A stretch of DNA of 14,989 nt from Lentimicrobiaceae bacterium (GCA_007119395.1 SKPS01000100.1:1-14989), one strand, 5' to 3'; positions 1 through 7,763 are shown, numbered from the stretch's first letter. A program made the numbers and translations. Notes: generated by a model not told the origin, from the letters alone.

Positions 1-1
1 C

Positions 2-121
2 CTGTCGGGTCTCCATAGAATCAGCAATCAATACAGAAAAGAGCCAAAGAAGCTGAAAAAGATGAAGGATAGTGTTGATTCTCAGAGAAAATCCTTTTTA
101 CCTATGAGAAGTTCTGTGTAA
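2..121 (+). CDS. Possible C-terminal tail of an upstream gene (partial, uncertain)
   Basis: One forward frame is open from the window edge to a TAA at 119-121, giving about 39 residues that are rich in lysine, arginine and serine. I do not recognise a family. An open run of 40 codons is not strong evidence by itself, so this may be chance. As an alternative, the reverse strand has an ATG at 16-14 that would read leftward out of the window (starting M-E-T-R-Q); that is equally unproven. The 148 bases after the stop hold no gene. Confidence 0.3.
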   Translation: MSGLHRISNQYRKEPKKLKKMKDSVDSQRKSFLPMRSSV

Positions 122-185
122 TAAAAAAGCCGCCGTTCTATATGTTAAACAATCATAATTCCACTCTGCAACAAAACAATCCCAG

Positions 186-197
186 AACAATGTTGTT
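186..197. promoter_or_regulatory. Small inverted repeat upstream of tetR, candidate operator
   Basis: AACAA-TG-TTGTT is a perfect 5-bp inverted repeat with a 2-base centre. It lies about 40 bases upstream of the likely -7 element of the efflux operon. TetR-family repressors usually bind short palindromes near their own promoter, so this is a candidate operator. It is short and AT-rich and could be chance. Confidence 0.2.
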
Positions 198-238
198 AAA
201 TATTCCTAACAGGAAACTGGTAAACCGAAATAGTTTTC

Positions 239-246
239 TAGTTTTG
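239..246 (+). promoter_or_regulatory. Bacteroidota-type -7 promoter element for the efflux operon
   Basis: TAGTTTTG matches the TAnnTTTG -7 consensus of the Bacteroidota primary sigma factor. It ends 23 bases before the tetR ATG, which would give a leader of about 15-20 bases. I do not see a clear TTG/TTTG -33 element at the expected distance, so the promoter may be weak or regulated. Confidence 0.45.
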
Positions 247-269
247 CCGTTGCAAATTTTTTATGATGA

Positions 270-896
270 ATGACCACAATGGAAGTAAACGAAAAGATAC
301 TCAAAAAGGCCACTGAAATGTTCCTCACCTATGGTGTGAGAAACGTTACCATGGATGCTTTGGCAGGAGAGCTGGGGGTGTCGAAACGCACACTCTACCA
401 AAAGTTCACCGACAAAGACACCCTGGTGATTGAGTGCCTCAGACACATGATCCTGGAGAACAACAAGGTGTTGCTGGGTATCATTGAAGAGAGCGACAAC
501 GTGGTGCAGGCCATGGTACACATCATGAAACACCAGGATGAACAACGCAAACAGTTCCCCAAGGTGTTTATGGAGGACATCAAAAAGTATTACCAGACAG
601 TGAACAATACCTTTTACTCCTGCACTGAGGACCTGAAGAAGTTCTCTGCCTCTTACACTTTGATTATCAAAGGGGTAAAACAGGGGATCTTTCGCAAGGA
701 TTTACGTAACGAGCTGGTTGACACTTTCCTGCACGAGGTGGTATCGATGCTGCACAACAGCGAACGCCTCATCATGTTAGAGCCCAGTCCGGAAGAGGTG
801 TTGAGAAACATCCTCCTCCCCTATTTCAGAGGGATCTCTACACCCAAAGGGATCGCTTTGCTGGATGATTATTTTGAAAACAACGACAAAAAATAG
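270..896 (+). CDS. TetR/AcrR-family transcriptional regulator
   Basis: This 208-residue protein is a one-domain-plus-sensor repressor of the TetR family. The DNA-binding domain is at residues 10-56: a helix carrying the T-Y-G-V-R-N-V-T pattern (20-27), then the helix-turn-helix with L-A-G-E-L-G-V-S-K-R-T-L-Y (31-43) and F-T-D-K-D (46-50). The rest is a helical ligand-binding and dimerisation domain with no recognisable specificity. It is the first gene of the efflux operon, and the TolC gene starts 7 bases after its stop, so the likely role is drug- or metabolite-responsive repression of its own operon (inference). The start at 270 is preferred because it lies just after the -7 element; an in-frame ATG at 279 would shorten it by three residues. 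There is no Shine-Dalgarno sequence. Confidence 0.9.
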   Translation: MTTMEVNEKILKKATEMFLTYGVRNVTMDALAGELGVSKRTLYQKFTDKDTLVIECLRHMILENNKVLLGIIEESDNVVQAMVHIMKHQDEQRKQFPKVFMEDIKKYYQTVNNTFYSCTEDLKKFSASYTLIIKGVKQGIFRKDLRNELVDTFLHEVVSMLHNSERLIMLEPSPEEVLRNILLPYFRGISTPKGIALLDDYFENNDKK

Positions 897-903
897 CTAT
901 CTT

Positions 904-2211
904 ATGAACAAGCTTTGTTATCCTATTCTTCTCTTCGCGTGGGTATTCCTGCTCCCTTACTCCGGTATTGCGCAGGAGCGTTTAACGGTGGATCTGGAGG
1001 GTGCCCAGCGCCATGCATTGGAGCACAACAAGGGGGTGTTGGGTGCCGGTTTGGAGATGTCGAAGGCCTCTTTTGCCTTGCGTGAAGCGATTGCCAACGG
1101 GTTGCCCCAGGTGAACGCATCGGCCGATTACACCAATGCCATGAACGCAAGCATCTCCATTGAGTTCTCGCCCGATATGCCAGCCACCGAAATCCCTATT
1201 CCCCCTACGAGCAACCTCTATGTGAATGTGGGGCAGCTCCTCTTCAGCGGGCAGTATATCGTGGGGATTCAACTGGCACGCCTCGGTGAAACACTGTCGG
1301 GTTTGCAGTACCAAAAGACCAAACTCGATGTGATCTCTCAAACCACCGATGCCTATCACTTGGTGTTGATCTCTGAGGAGCTGCTGAGAATGATGAAGCA
1401 AAACGAACAGAACCTGCGGTCACTCTACGAGAAGATGGAAGCGATGACGGTGGCCGGCATGATTGAGCAAACAGAGCTCGACCAGCTTTCGGTGCAGGTG
1501 AACACCATGGAGAATGCGGTACGCTCTTCAGAGCGACAACTGGAACTGGCCAAAAACATGCTGCGACTGGTGATGGGCCTTGACCCGCAAACTGACATCG
1601 TGTTAACAGATTCCCTCTCCCATCTGCTTGATATGGCACAACTTGAAGGGACCCTGATGCAGGAGTTTGACCTCTCGGGCAACCTCGACTACCAGATTAT
1701 GCAGCAGCAGGTCGAAATGAGCAAAAAGATGGTGGATATGACCCGGGCCAATGCTTTGCCCACCCTGAGTGGCTTCTATCAATACACCTACAAGATCCTG
1801 AAACCCGCTTTTGACATGACCCCCGCCCATGTGATCGGATTGCAGCTCAACATCCCCATCTTCAGCAGCGGGGTGAGAATGGCGCAAATCCGGCAATCCT
1901 CTATTGAACACCAACAGGCGAGGTTAACAGGTGAGTTTGTGGCCGATCAGCTTCAAATCCAGGAAAACCAGCTTCGGTTCAACTATATCAATGCGCTCGA
2001 AGCGTACCGCAACCAGGAGAAAAATGTTGAGGTGGCACGCAAGGTGTACCGGAACCTCACCTTGAAGTACGAGCAAGGGATGATCTCCGGCCTCGACATG
2101 GTGAATGCCGACAACAACTATGTGCGTGCTGAGACCGATTTTATCTCATCCATGCTGCAGGTGCTCAATGCCAGGGTGCAGCTTCAGAAACTATACGGAC
2201 AAATTCAATAA
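904..2211 (+). CDS. TolC-family outer-membrane efflux channel
   Basis: This 435-residue protein is the outer-membrane duct of a tripartite efflux system. I start it at ATG 904 because this gives a clean signal peptide: a basic start, a hydrophobic core (about residues 6-20) and a likely cleavage after A-Q at 23-24. An in-frame ATG at 865 lies inside tetR and would bury the signal. The mature part shows the duplicated outer-membrane-efflux-protein pattern: two long amphipathic helical stretches, each followed by short strand-like segments. The second repeat includes a typical A-L-P-T-L-S-G-F-Y stretch. The length is normal for Bacteroidota TolC homologues. The gene lies between the repressor and the membrane-fusion protein, with gaps of 7 and 37 bases, which fits one transcript. 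Confidence 0.92.
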   Translation: MNKLCYPILLFAWVFLLPYSGIAQERLTVDLEGAQRHALEHNKGVLGAGLEMSKASFALREAIANGLPQVNASADYTNAMNASISIEFSPDMPATEIPIPPTSNLYVNVGQLLFSGQYIVGIQLARLGETLSGLQYQKTKLDVISQTTDAYHLVLISEELLRMMKQNEQNLRSLYEKMEAMTVAGMIEQTELDQLSVQVNTMENAVRSSERQLELAKNMLRLVMGLDPQTDIVLTDSLSHLLDMAQLEGTLMQEFDLSGNLDYQIMQQQVEMSKKMVDMTRANALPTLSGFYQYTYKILKPAFDMTPAHVIGLQLNIPIFSSGVRMAQIRQSSIEHQQARLTGEFVADQLQIQENQLRFNYINALEAYRNQEKNVEVARKVYRNLTLKYEQGMISGLDMVNADNNYVRAETDFISSMLQVLNARVQLQKLYGQIQ

Positions 2212-2248
2212 TCATCATCCACAACAACGACCAGAAATGCCAATTACC

Positions 2249-3292
2249 ATGAAATCATTATTAGCTTACACCCTGTTTTTTACCGCCTTATTGCTGGCAT
2301 CATGCGGAGGCGCCGGTTCTTCGGAAGAGGAGAACGACACAAGAGCTGCCGTGGAGAATGTACGGGTCACCTCTCTGGAGGTGCGCGAGGTGGCACGAAC
2401 CATTAAGATTACGGGCACTTTGCTGCCGTGGGAAGAGCGTCACATTGCACCGGCCCAGCCCGGTCGGATTATGCAGATCCCTGTAGAGATCGGAACACGC
2501 GTTGCGCAAGGTGCACTCCTGGTACAGATGGACCCAACCCAACTGTTGCAGGCTGAACTGCAGCTCAGCAACCTGGAAACCGACTTCCGCCGCCTCGATA
2601 CCCTCAGAAAAACCGGAAGCATCGCCAAACAACAGTTTGATCAAATGAAAACACAGTACGAGGTGACCCAACGAAATGTGGAGTTCCTCAGAGAAAATAC
2701 ACGCCTGACTGCCCCTTTCAGCGGGGTGATCTCAGGGAAATACAATGAGCCCGGTGAGATCTTTTCCGCCGCACCCAACCCCATGACCGGAAAGGCAGCC
2801 ATCGTATCCATTGTGCAAATCGACAGGCTGAAAGTGACCGTCGCCGTCTCTGAACAGTACTTCCCCAGAATCAATACCGGAATGAACGCCGTGATATTAA
2901 CAGATATCTACCCCGACCGGCCGTTCACAGGCTCCGTGTTCCGGATCCACCCAACCATTGACCCTGCTACCAGAACCTTCAATATCGAAGTGATGCTCAA
3001 CAACACCGGAAACCTCCTCAGACCGGGTATGTTTTGCCGGGTGCAACTCGACCTCGACAGAGTGGAAGCTCTGCTGATACCCGCACACGCCGTATTGAAA
3101 ATGCAGGGATCCAACGACCGATTCCTCTTCAAAGAGGAGAACGGAAATGCCGTGAGGGTACCCGTGACATTGGGCAGACGATACGACGACCTGGTGGAAG
3201 TGTTCTCAGATAAACTCAACAAAGGGGACCGCATTGTCACCAGCGGACAAGCACGACTGGTCGATGGCGCTGCCGTGAACATCGTTCAGTAA
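2249..3292 (+). CDS. RND efflux periplasmic adaptor (membrane-fusion protein), lipoprotein
   Basis: This 347-residue HlyD/AcrA-type adaptor would link the inner-membrane pump to the TolC channel. With the start at 2249 it has a lipoprotein signal with lipobox L-A-S-C, so Cys19 would be lipidated and anchored. Two alternatives are less likely: ATG 2237 adds four residues, and ATG 2105 lies inside tolC. After the anchor come the first half of the lipoyl-like barrel-sandwich (about 65-95, with P-G-R-I and V-E-I-G-T-R-V), an alpha-hairpin (about 96-150), and the second lipoyl half starting T-A-P-F-S-G-V-I-S-G. Beta-barrel and membrane-proximal domains follow, including L-R-P-G-M-F. The length is typical for the family. 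It sits 37 bases after tolC and 48 bases before the pump gene, the usual order in Bacteroidota efflux operons. Confidence 0.93.
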   Translation: MKSLLAYTLFFTALLLASCGGAGSSEEENDTRAAVENVRVTSLEVREVARTIKITGTLLPWEERHIAPAQPGRIMQIPVEIGTRVAQGALLVQMDPTQLLQAELQLSNLETDFRRLDTLRKTGSIAKQQFDQMKTQYEVTQRNVEFLRENTRLTAPFSGVISGKYNEPGEIFSAAPNPMTGKAAIVSIVQIDRLKVTVAVSEQYFPRINTGMNAVILTDIYPDRPFTGSVFRIHPTIDPATRTFNIEVMLNNTGNLLRPGMFCRVQLDLDRVEALLIPAHAVLKMQGSNDRFLFKEENGNAVRVPVTLGRRYDDLVEVFSDKLNKGDRIVTSGQARLVDGAAVNIVQ

Positions 3293-3340
3293 TCATTACA
3301 ACCCATAAACTCAGTGAATACATTATAAAGCCTCTCCATT

Positions 3341-6300
3341 ATGAGCATCTACAAACAAGCCGTCAACAAACCCATCACCACGATGATGATCTTCGCTGCC
3401 ATCATCGTGATGGGGTTCTACTCCCTCACCAGAATACCCGTTGACCTATACCCTGAAATCAACCCCCCGTTTATCTCGGTGATCACCACATACCCCGGTG
3501 CCAACGCCACCGATATTGAATCGATTGTAACTCGTCCGCTTGAAGATGCACTCAATGCAGTGGACAACCTCAGAGAGATCACCTCCACCTCCTCCGATAA
3601 CCTCTCGGTGATCACACTGGAACTCTCATGGGACGCCAACCTCGATGAAGCAACCAACGAAATACGGGATGTGATTGACAGGATCTACAACTTCCTGCCC
3701 GACGACGTAGACCGCCCCTCTGTGTTTAAGTTCAGCACCTCCCAAATGCCCATCGTTTTCTACGCCGTTACCGCCAAAGAGAGCTTCCCGGGACTCGATA
3801 AAATCCTCGATGAAAGAATTATCAACCCCCTCAACAGGGTGGATGGCATCGGTTCCATCGGTATGATCGGTGCCCCCAGAAGGGTGGTCTATGTTGATGT
3901 GGATGCACGTCGCCTCGACGCTTACTTCCTCACCATCGAACAAATTGGAAATGTGATCGCCGCCGAAAACCTCAATATGCCCTCCGGAAACATCAAAATG
4001 GGCAAAACCGACTACCAGCTCAGAGTGCAGGGCGAATTTGCTGAAAGCCACGAAATCAACGACCTGATCGTTGGCAACTTCCAGGGAACACCGGTGTACC
4101 TCAGAGATGTAGCCACCGTAAGAGATACCCTGAAAGACATGACCCTCGACGAAAAAATCAACGGGCAAACAGGGCTGAGAATGTTTGTGATGAAACAGTC
4201 GGGCGCCAACACCGTCAGAGTAGCAAGGGATGTCACCAGAAATATGGAGATCCTCAAAAAAGACCTTCCCCCCGATGTGGAGATCAACCTGATCATGGAC
4301 ACCTCCGAGTTCATCAAAGGTTCCATTAACAACCTCTCCAGAACCCTGATGTTCGCTTTCTTCTTCGTAGTGCTGGTCGTCCTTTTCTTCCTGGGGAAAT
4401 GGAGGGCCACCTTTATTATTGTGCTCACCATCCCCATCTCACTGATCATCGCATTCGTCTACCTCTTCATATCCGGTAACTCCGTGAATGTGATCTCCCT
4501 CACCTCCCTGTCGATCGCTATCGGAATGGTGGTTGACGACGCCATTGTAGTGCTTGAGAACATCTCACGACATATCGAAAGAGGCAGCAGCCCGCGCGAA
4601 GCCGCCATCTACGCAACCAACGAAGTGTGGCTCTCGGTGATTATCACCACACTGGTGGTGGTCGCCGTGTTCTTCCCCCTGACACTGGTGGGTGGACTCA
4701 CAGGTGTGATGTTTAACCAGCTCGGATGGATCGTCACCATCACCGTCATCACCTCTACCCTCGCAGCCATCTCCATCACACCCATGCTCTCCTCTCGCCT
4801 CCTGACAATGAAGCAAAAAATCACCTCCTCTTCAAAGTTATCCTACCAAAACACCATTGAAAAACTGTTGCACAGGGTAGAGGATTTCTACGTGGCAACA
4901 CTCCGTTGGGTACTGCGATACAAAGCCTTTGTCTTACTGTCGGCACTGGCGCTCTTTGTCTCTTCCCTGCTGCTGACTCGTTTTATCGGCACCGACTTTA
5001 TGCCGCAAACCGATGAGTCGAGGATCAACATGGCCATTGAGCTGCAAACCGGTACACGTGTGGAAGAAACTGTGAAAACTGCCCGTAAGATTGAGCAGAT
5101 TATGATGGATGACTATCCTGAGATTGAAGTGATTACTGCTTCTTCAGGATCCGACGACGAGGGGGGTATGTTTGCCCTGTTTACCACCGCCGGTTCGAAC
5201 ATGATCAACTTTATGACACGTCTGAGCCCGGTGGATGAGCGCAGTCGCACTGTCTGGGAGATCGCCGACGGTCTGCGTGAAAAAATCAACGCCATGCCCG
5301 AGGTGATCAGCCTGGTGGTCACCACCAGCGGAGGACCCGGTATGGGAGGCGGTGAGAACAATGTTGACCTTGAGATCTTCGGCTACGACTTCAACACCAC
5401 CAACCAGCTCGCTGAAAACTTCAGAGACAGAATCAGCCAACTGGAGAGTGCCACCGATGTTACCGTCAGCCGTCAGCCCGATAAGCCCGAACTGGCGGTA
5501 TTGCTCGACAAAGAGAAGCTGGCCATCCACGGCCTCTCCTCAGCAACCGTCTCCACCATGGTGCGTAACCGCATCAGCGGTATGATCCCCTCACGGTTCA
5601 AAGAGGAGGGCGAAGAGTACGATATTATCATTCGATTCGAAGAGCACCAGAGAAATTCCATCACCGACCTGGAAGAGATCACTGTGATGACCCCTCGTGG
5701 TGAAATGATCAAACTCAAAGAGATCGCTACCGTGGAAGAGTTCTGGGGTCCACCTGCCATTCAGCACAAAAGAAAAGAGAGGGTGGTCACCGTCTCAGCC
5801 AAACCACACAACACCTCGCTGGGTGAACTCGCCAACGAAATATTAGAAATCACCAGAGAGGTGGAAATACCCCACGGTGTGGCCATCAACGTGGGTGGTG
5901 CCTTCCAGGAACAACAAGAGGCGTTCAGAGACCTCGGACTGCTCATGATACTCAGTCTGTTGCTCGTGTTTATTGTGATGGCATCGCAGTTTGAATCGTT
6001 CAGAACACCGTTTGTCATCATGTTCTCCATACCCTTTGCCCTCACAGGCGTTATCTATGCACTCTTCCTCACACAAACCACGCTCAATGTGATTGCCGGC
6101 CTCGGATCGGTACTCCTCATTGGTATCGTGGTGAAAAACGGAATCGTGCTTGTTGACTTTATCAACCTGATGCGTGACCGTGGGAAAGCACTCAACGAAG
6201 CGATCCTCATCGCCGGAAAATCAAGGCTCAGACCCGTACTGATGACCGCTTTCACAACCATCCTCAGTATGATGCCCCTCGCCCTCTCAAGAGGAGAAGG

Positions 6301-6463
6301 CTCCGAAATATGGAGCCCAATGGGTATTACCGTGATCGGCGGACTGGTCTTCTCAACCATGGTAACCATGGTGATCGTGCCCGTGATGTATTCCCTCGTG
6401 GCAAAAAGCGGACAACGGAACAAAACCATGCACCTGAGAAAAGACTTCGACTTCCTCGACTAA
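3341..6463 (+). CDS. RND-family efflux transporter permease, HAE-1 (AcrB) type
   Basis: This 1040-residue inner-membrane pump would export hydrophobic or amphiphilic compounds by proton antiport as a trimer. TM1 is near residues 10-28, followed by the periplasmic porter domain starting I-P-V-D-L-Y-P. The proton-relay aspartates in TM4 are D399 and D400 (G-M-V-V-D-D-A-I-V-V), matching AcrB D407/D408. The TM10 lysine is K932 (G-I-V-V-K-N-G-I-V-L-V-D-F), matching AcrB K940. The paired Asp-Asp and the motif favour the HAE-1 drug-efflux class over the heavy-metal HME class, which usually keeps only one Asp. The second half begins near residue 520 with TM7. The substrate cannot be read from the sequence. 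Base composition changes inside the gene (see findings). It is fourth in the operon. Confidence 0.95.
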   Translation: MSIYKQAVNKPITTMMIFAAIIVMGFYSLTRIPVDLYPEINPPFISVITTYPGANATDIESIVTRPLEDALNAVDNLREITSTSSDNLSVITLELSWDANLDEATNEIRDVIDRIYNFLPDDVDRPSVFKFSTSQMPIVFYAVTAKESFPGLDKILDERIINPLNRVDGIGSIGMIGAPRRVVYVDVDARRLDAYFLTIEQIGNVIAAENLNMPSGNIKMGKTDYQLRVQGEFAESHEINDLIVGNFQGTPVYLRDVATVRDTLKDMTLDEKINGQTGLRMFVMKQSGANTVRVARDVTRNMEILKKDLPPDVEINLIMDTSEFIKGSINNLSRTLMFAFFFVVLVVLFFLGKWRATFIIVLTIPISLIIAFVYLFISGNSVNVISLTSLSIAIGMVVDDAIVVLENISRHIERGSSPREAAIYATNEVWLSVIITTLVVVAVFFPLTLVGGLTGVMFNQLGWIVTITVITSTLAAISITPMLSSRLLTMKQKITSSSKLSYQNTIEKLLHRVEDFYVATLRWVLRYKAFVLLSALALFVSSLLLTRFIGTDFMPQTDESRINMAIELQTGTRVEETVKTARKIEQIMMDDYPEIEVITASSGSDDEGGMFALFTTAGSNMINFMTRLSPVDERSRTVWEIADGLREKINAMPEVISLVVTTSGGPGMGGGENNVDLEIFGYDFNTTNQLAENFRDRISQLESATDVTVSRQPDKPELAVLLDKEKLAIHGLSSATVSTMVRNRISGMIPSRFKEEGEEYDIIIRFEEHQRNSITDLEEITVMTPRGEMIKLKEIATVEEFWGPPAIQHKRKERVVTVSAKPHNTSLGELANEILEITREVEIPHGVAINVGGAFQEQQEAFRDLGLLMILSLLLVFIVMASQFESFRTPFVIMFSIPFALTGVIYALFLTQTTLNVIAGLGSVLLIGIVVKNGIVLVDFINLMRDRGKALNEAILIAGKSRLRPVLMTAFTTILSMMPLALSRGEGSEIWSPMGITVIGGLVFSTMVTMVIVPVMYSLVAKSGQRNKTMHLRKDFDFLD

Positions 6464-6517
6464 TCAAACACTTGCATCATCAACAAAAACAAATCGATTA
6501 CAAAAACAACCAGTATC

Positions 6518-6850
6518 ATGAGCAACCAAGAGAATAACCCCCAACAACATACCCAAAACAAAGCGGTGTTTATCGTCTTCAACCAGGCACATACCGAACG
6601 GATAGAGTATATCATTGACATCATGAAGATCAAAGGCTATACCTTCTGGGAGGATGTGCAGGGGAGGGGCTCGGTAACCGGCGAACCCCGCTACGGCACC
6701 CACACCTGGCCCGAAATGAACTCCGCCATTCTCACCATCATCCCCGAAGAGGTGGTCCCCGATCTCCTGGACAACATCCGCAAGCTCGACGAAATCAACA
6801 AGGACGTAGGCATCAGAGCCTTCGTCTGGGACATCACACAAGCGTACTGA
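6518..6850 (+). CDS. Small PII-like protein linked to the RND efflux operon
   Basis: This 110-residue cytoplasmic protein appears to have a PII-like (ferredoxin-like) fold. After a polar tail (residues 1-14) the order fits beta-alpha-beta-beta-alpha-beta: K-A-V-F-I-V-F (15-21), a helix at 26-38, and a strand leading to V-Q-G-R-G (47-51), which resembles the V-x-G-x-G stretch at the base of the PII T-loop. A short loop (52-69) then replaces the long T-loop. The strand A-I-L-T-I-I-P, a second helix, and a final strand I-R-A-F-V-W-D-I-T-Q-A follow, the last resembling PII I-F-V-F-D-V-E-Q-A. It starts 54 bases after the pump gene and ends the operon. A divergent PII-like group near metal-efflux RND genes has been described; membership and a pump-modulating role are inferences. 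The ligand is unknown. Confidence 0.65.
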   Translation: MSNQENNPQQHTQNKAVFIVFNQAHTERIEYIIDIMKIKGYTFWEDVQGRGSVTGEPRYGTHTWPEMNSAILTIIPEEVVPDLLDNIRKLDEINKDVGIRAFVWDITQAY

Positions 6851-6922
6851 CATCCCCACATCCTCACATCCCCACATCCCCACATCCCCACATCCTCACA
6901 TCCCCACATCCTCACATCCCCA
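6851..6922. repeat. Octanucleotide tandem repeat, nine units of CATCCYCA
   Basis: Nine uninterrupted 8-bp units fill 72 bases with no spacer. At position 6 the units read C,T,C,C,C,T,C,T,C, and there is no other variation. The array begins on the base directly after the TGA of the PII-like gene and ends 16 bases before the -7 element of the sirtuin gene. The reverse strand is G-rich (TGGGGATG / TGAGGATG), with six GGGG runs, three of them 4 bases apart. Reverse-strand reading frames across it code only for a spurious repeating peptide. Confidence 0.95.
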
Positions 6923-6938
6923 TTCAACCTTTTTCATG

Positions 6939-6946
6939 TATATTTG
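6939..6946 (+). promoter_or_regulatory. Bacteroidota-type -7 promoter element for the sirtuin gene
   Basis: TATATTTG matches TAnnTTTG exactly and ends 20 bases before the ATG at 6967, which gives a leader of roughly 13-15 bases. The place where a -33 element should lie (about 6914-6920) is occupied by the last unit of the octamer array, and no TTTG is present there. Confidence 0.6.
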
Positions 6947-6966
6947 ACCCATCAATAAACAACACC

Positions 6967-7656
6967 ATGAAAAAGAGAATCGTAGTACTCACTGGTGCTG
7001 GCATCAGTCGTGAGAGCGGGCTGATGACCTTTCGCGATGGCGATGGCCTTTGGAACAACTACCGGATTGAAGACGTAGCCACTTTTGAAGCGTGGCTGCG
7101 GGACCAGGAGCTTGTCATCGACTTTTATAACCAGCGGCGGAAGCAGCTTTTGGAGGTGGAGCCCAACGCTGCTCATTTTGCGTTAAAGGAGCTTGAAGAG
7201 AAGTATGATGTACAGATTATCACGCAGAATGTGGATGATTTACATGAGCGGGCGGGGTCATCCAACATCCTTCACCTGCATGGCGAACTGCGCAAGGTGC
7301 GCTCTACCCGAAACCCGCACTATGTGGTTGAGCTTGACGGGTGGGAGCTGAAAACCGGCGACCTTTGCCCCGAAGGGGCACAGTTGCGGCCACACATTGT
7401 ATGGTTTGGCGAACCGGTGCCCCTGATCGACGAAGCCGCAAGGATCACACAAACCGCTGATGTCATCCTGGTGATCGGAACATCCCTCAACGTATATCCT
7501 GCAGCCGGACTGATTCACTACGGCCCTGCCAACTGCCCCATTTACCTCATTGACCCGGGTGACTTTCCCAATCACCGTGACCAACGGATCAAACACATCC
7601 AACAACCAGCCACCATCGGGGTGCCCGAAATCGTGAATCAGCTTATGCAAGCATGA
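6967..7656 (+). CDS. cobB: Sirtuin-type NAD-dependent protein deacylase (class III, no zinc tetrad)
   Basis: This 229-residue Sir2-family enzyme would remove acyl groups from lysines using NAD+, releasing nicotinamide and O-acyl-ADP-ribose. The NAD-binding G-A-G-I-S-R-E-S-G motif is at residues 10-18, with T-F-R (21-23) and G-L-W (27-29). Q-N-V-D-D-L-H-E-R-A-G is at 87-97 and the catalytic His at H105 in H-L-H-G-E. Y54 and R57 match the Y-x-x-R pair that class III sirtuins use to bind acidic acyl groups such as succinyl. The zinc-binding module is degenerate: the stretch 108-142 has one cysteine (C134) instead of four. The length is normal for bacterial CobB. The gene has its own promoter and ends 107 bases before the transglycosylase gene. 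Confidence 0.92.
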   Translation: MKKRIVVLTGAGISRESGLMTFRDGDGLWNNYRIEDVATFEAWLRDQELVIDFYNQRRKQLLEVEPNAAHFALKELEEKYDVQIITQNVDDLHERAGSSNILHLHGELRKVRSTRNPHYVVELDGWELKTGDLCPEGAQLRPHIVWFGEPVPLIDEAARITQTADVILVIGTSLNVYPAAGLIHYGPANCPIYLIDPGDFPNHRDQRIKHIQQPATIGVPEIVNQLMQA

Positions 7657-7733
7657 AATACCTGTGGCCGACCTGCTGCGCACCCACCCTCTCTCACCTC
7701 ACTCACCCGGGAAATGGATATAAAAAATATTCC

Positions 7734-7741
7734 TTATCTTG
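7734..7741 (+). promoter_or_regulatory. Possible -7 promoter element for the transglycosylase gene
   Basis: TTATCTTG, followed by C, is one base short of the common Bacteroidota TATCTTTGC pattern and lies 22 bases before the ATG at 7764. There is no clear -33 element. The 107-base gap after the sirtuin gene has no obvious terminator hairpin, so read-through from upstream is also possible. Confidence 0.35.
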
Positions 7742-7763
7742 CACCGGATTAATCCACACATGA

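Noticed and set aside
865..903. Longer start for the TolC-like gene at 865
   Set aside because: It lies inside tetR and hides a clear signal peptide that starts at 904.
3626..4449. Long reverse frames opposite the pump gene
   Set aside because: Antisense shadows of a 1040-residue conserved transporter; no family pattern.
6356..6372. ACCATGGT-A-ACCATGGT palindrome in the pump gene
   Set aside because: It arises from the repeated Thr-Met-Val codons and has no other support as a site.
6851..6922. Octamer array as a CRISPR array
   Set aside because: Units are 8 bp with no unique spacers and no cas genes are nearby; it is a simple tandem repeat.
6464..6927. Reverse-strand frames across the octamer array and the PII-like gene
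   Set aside because: They translate the repeat into a periodic Met-Trp-Gly-Cys-type peptide and the antisense of a credible gene.
7366..7380. Perfect TGCCCC-GAA-GGGGCA hairpin inside the sirtuin gene
   Set aside because: It is in coding sequence (L-C-P-E-G-A) with no T-run after it; probably chance from codon choice.
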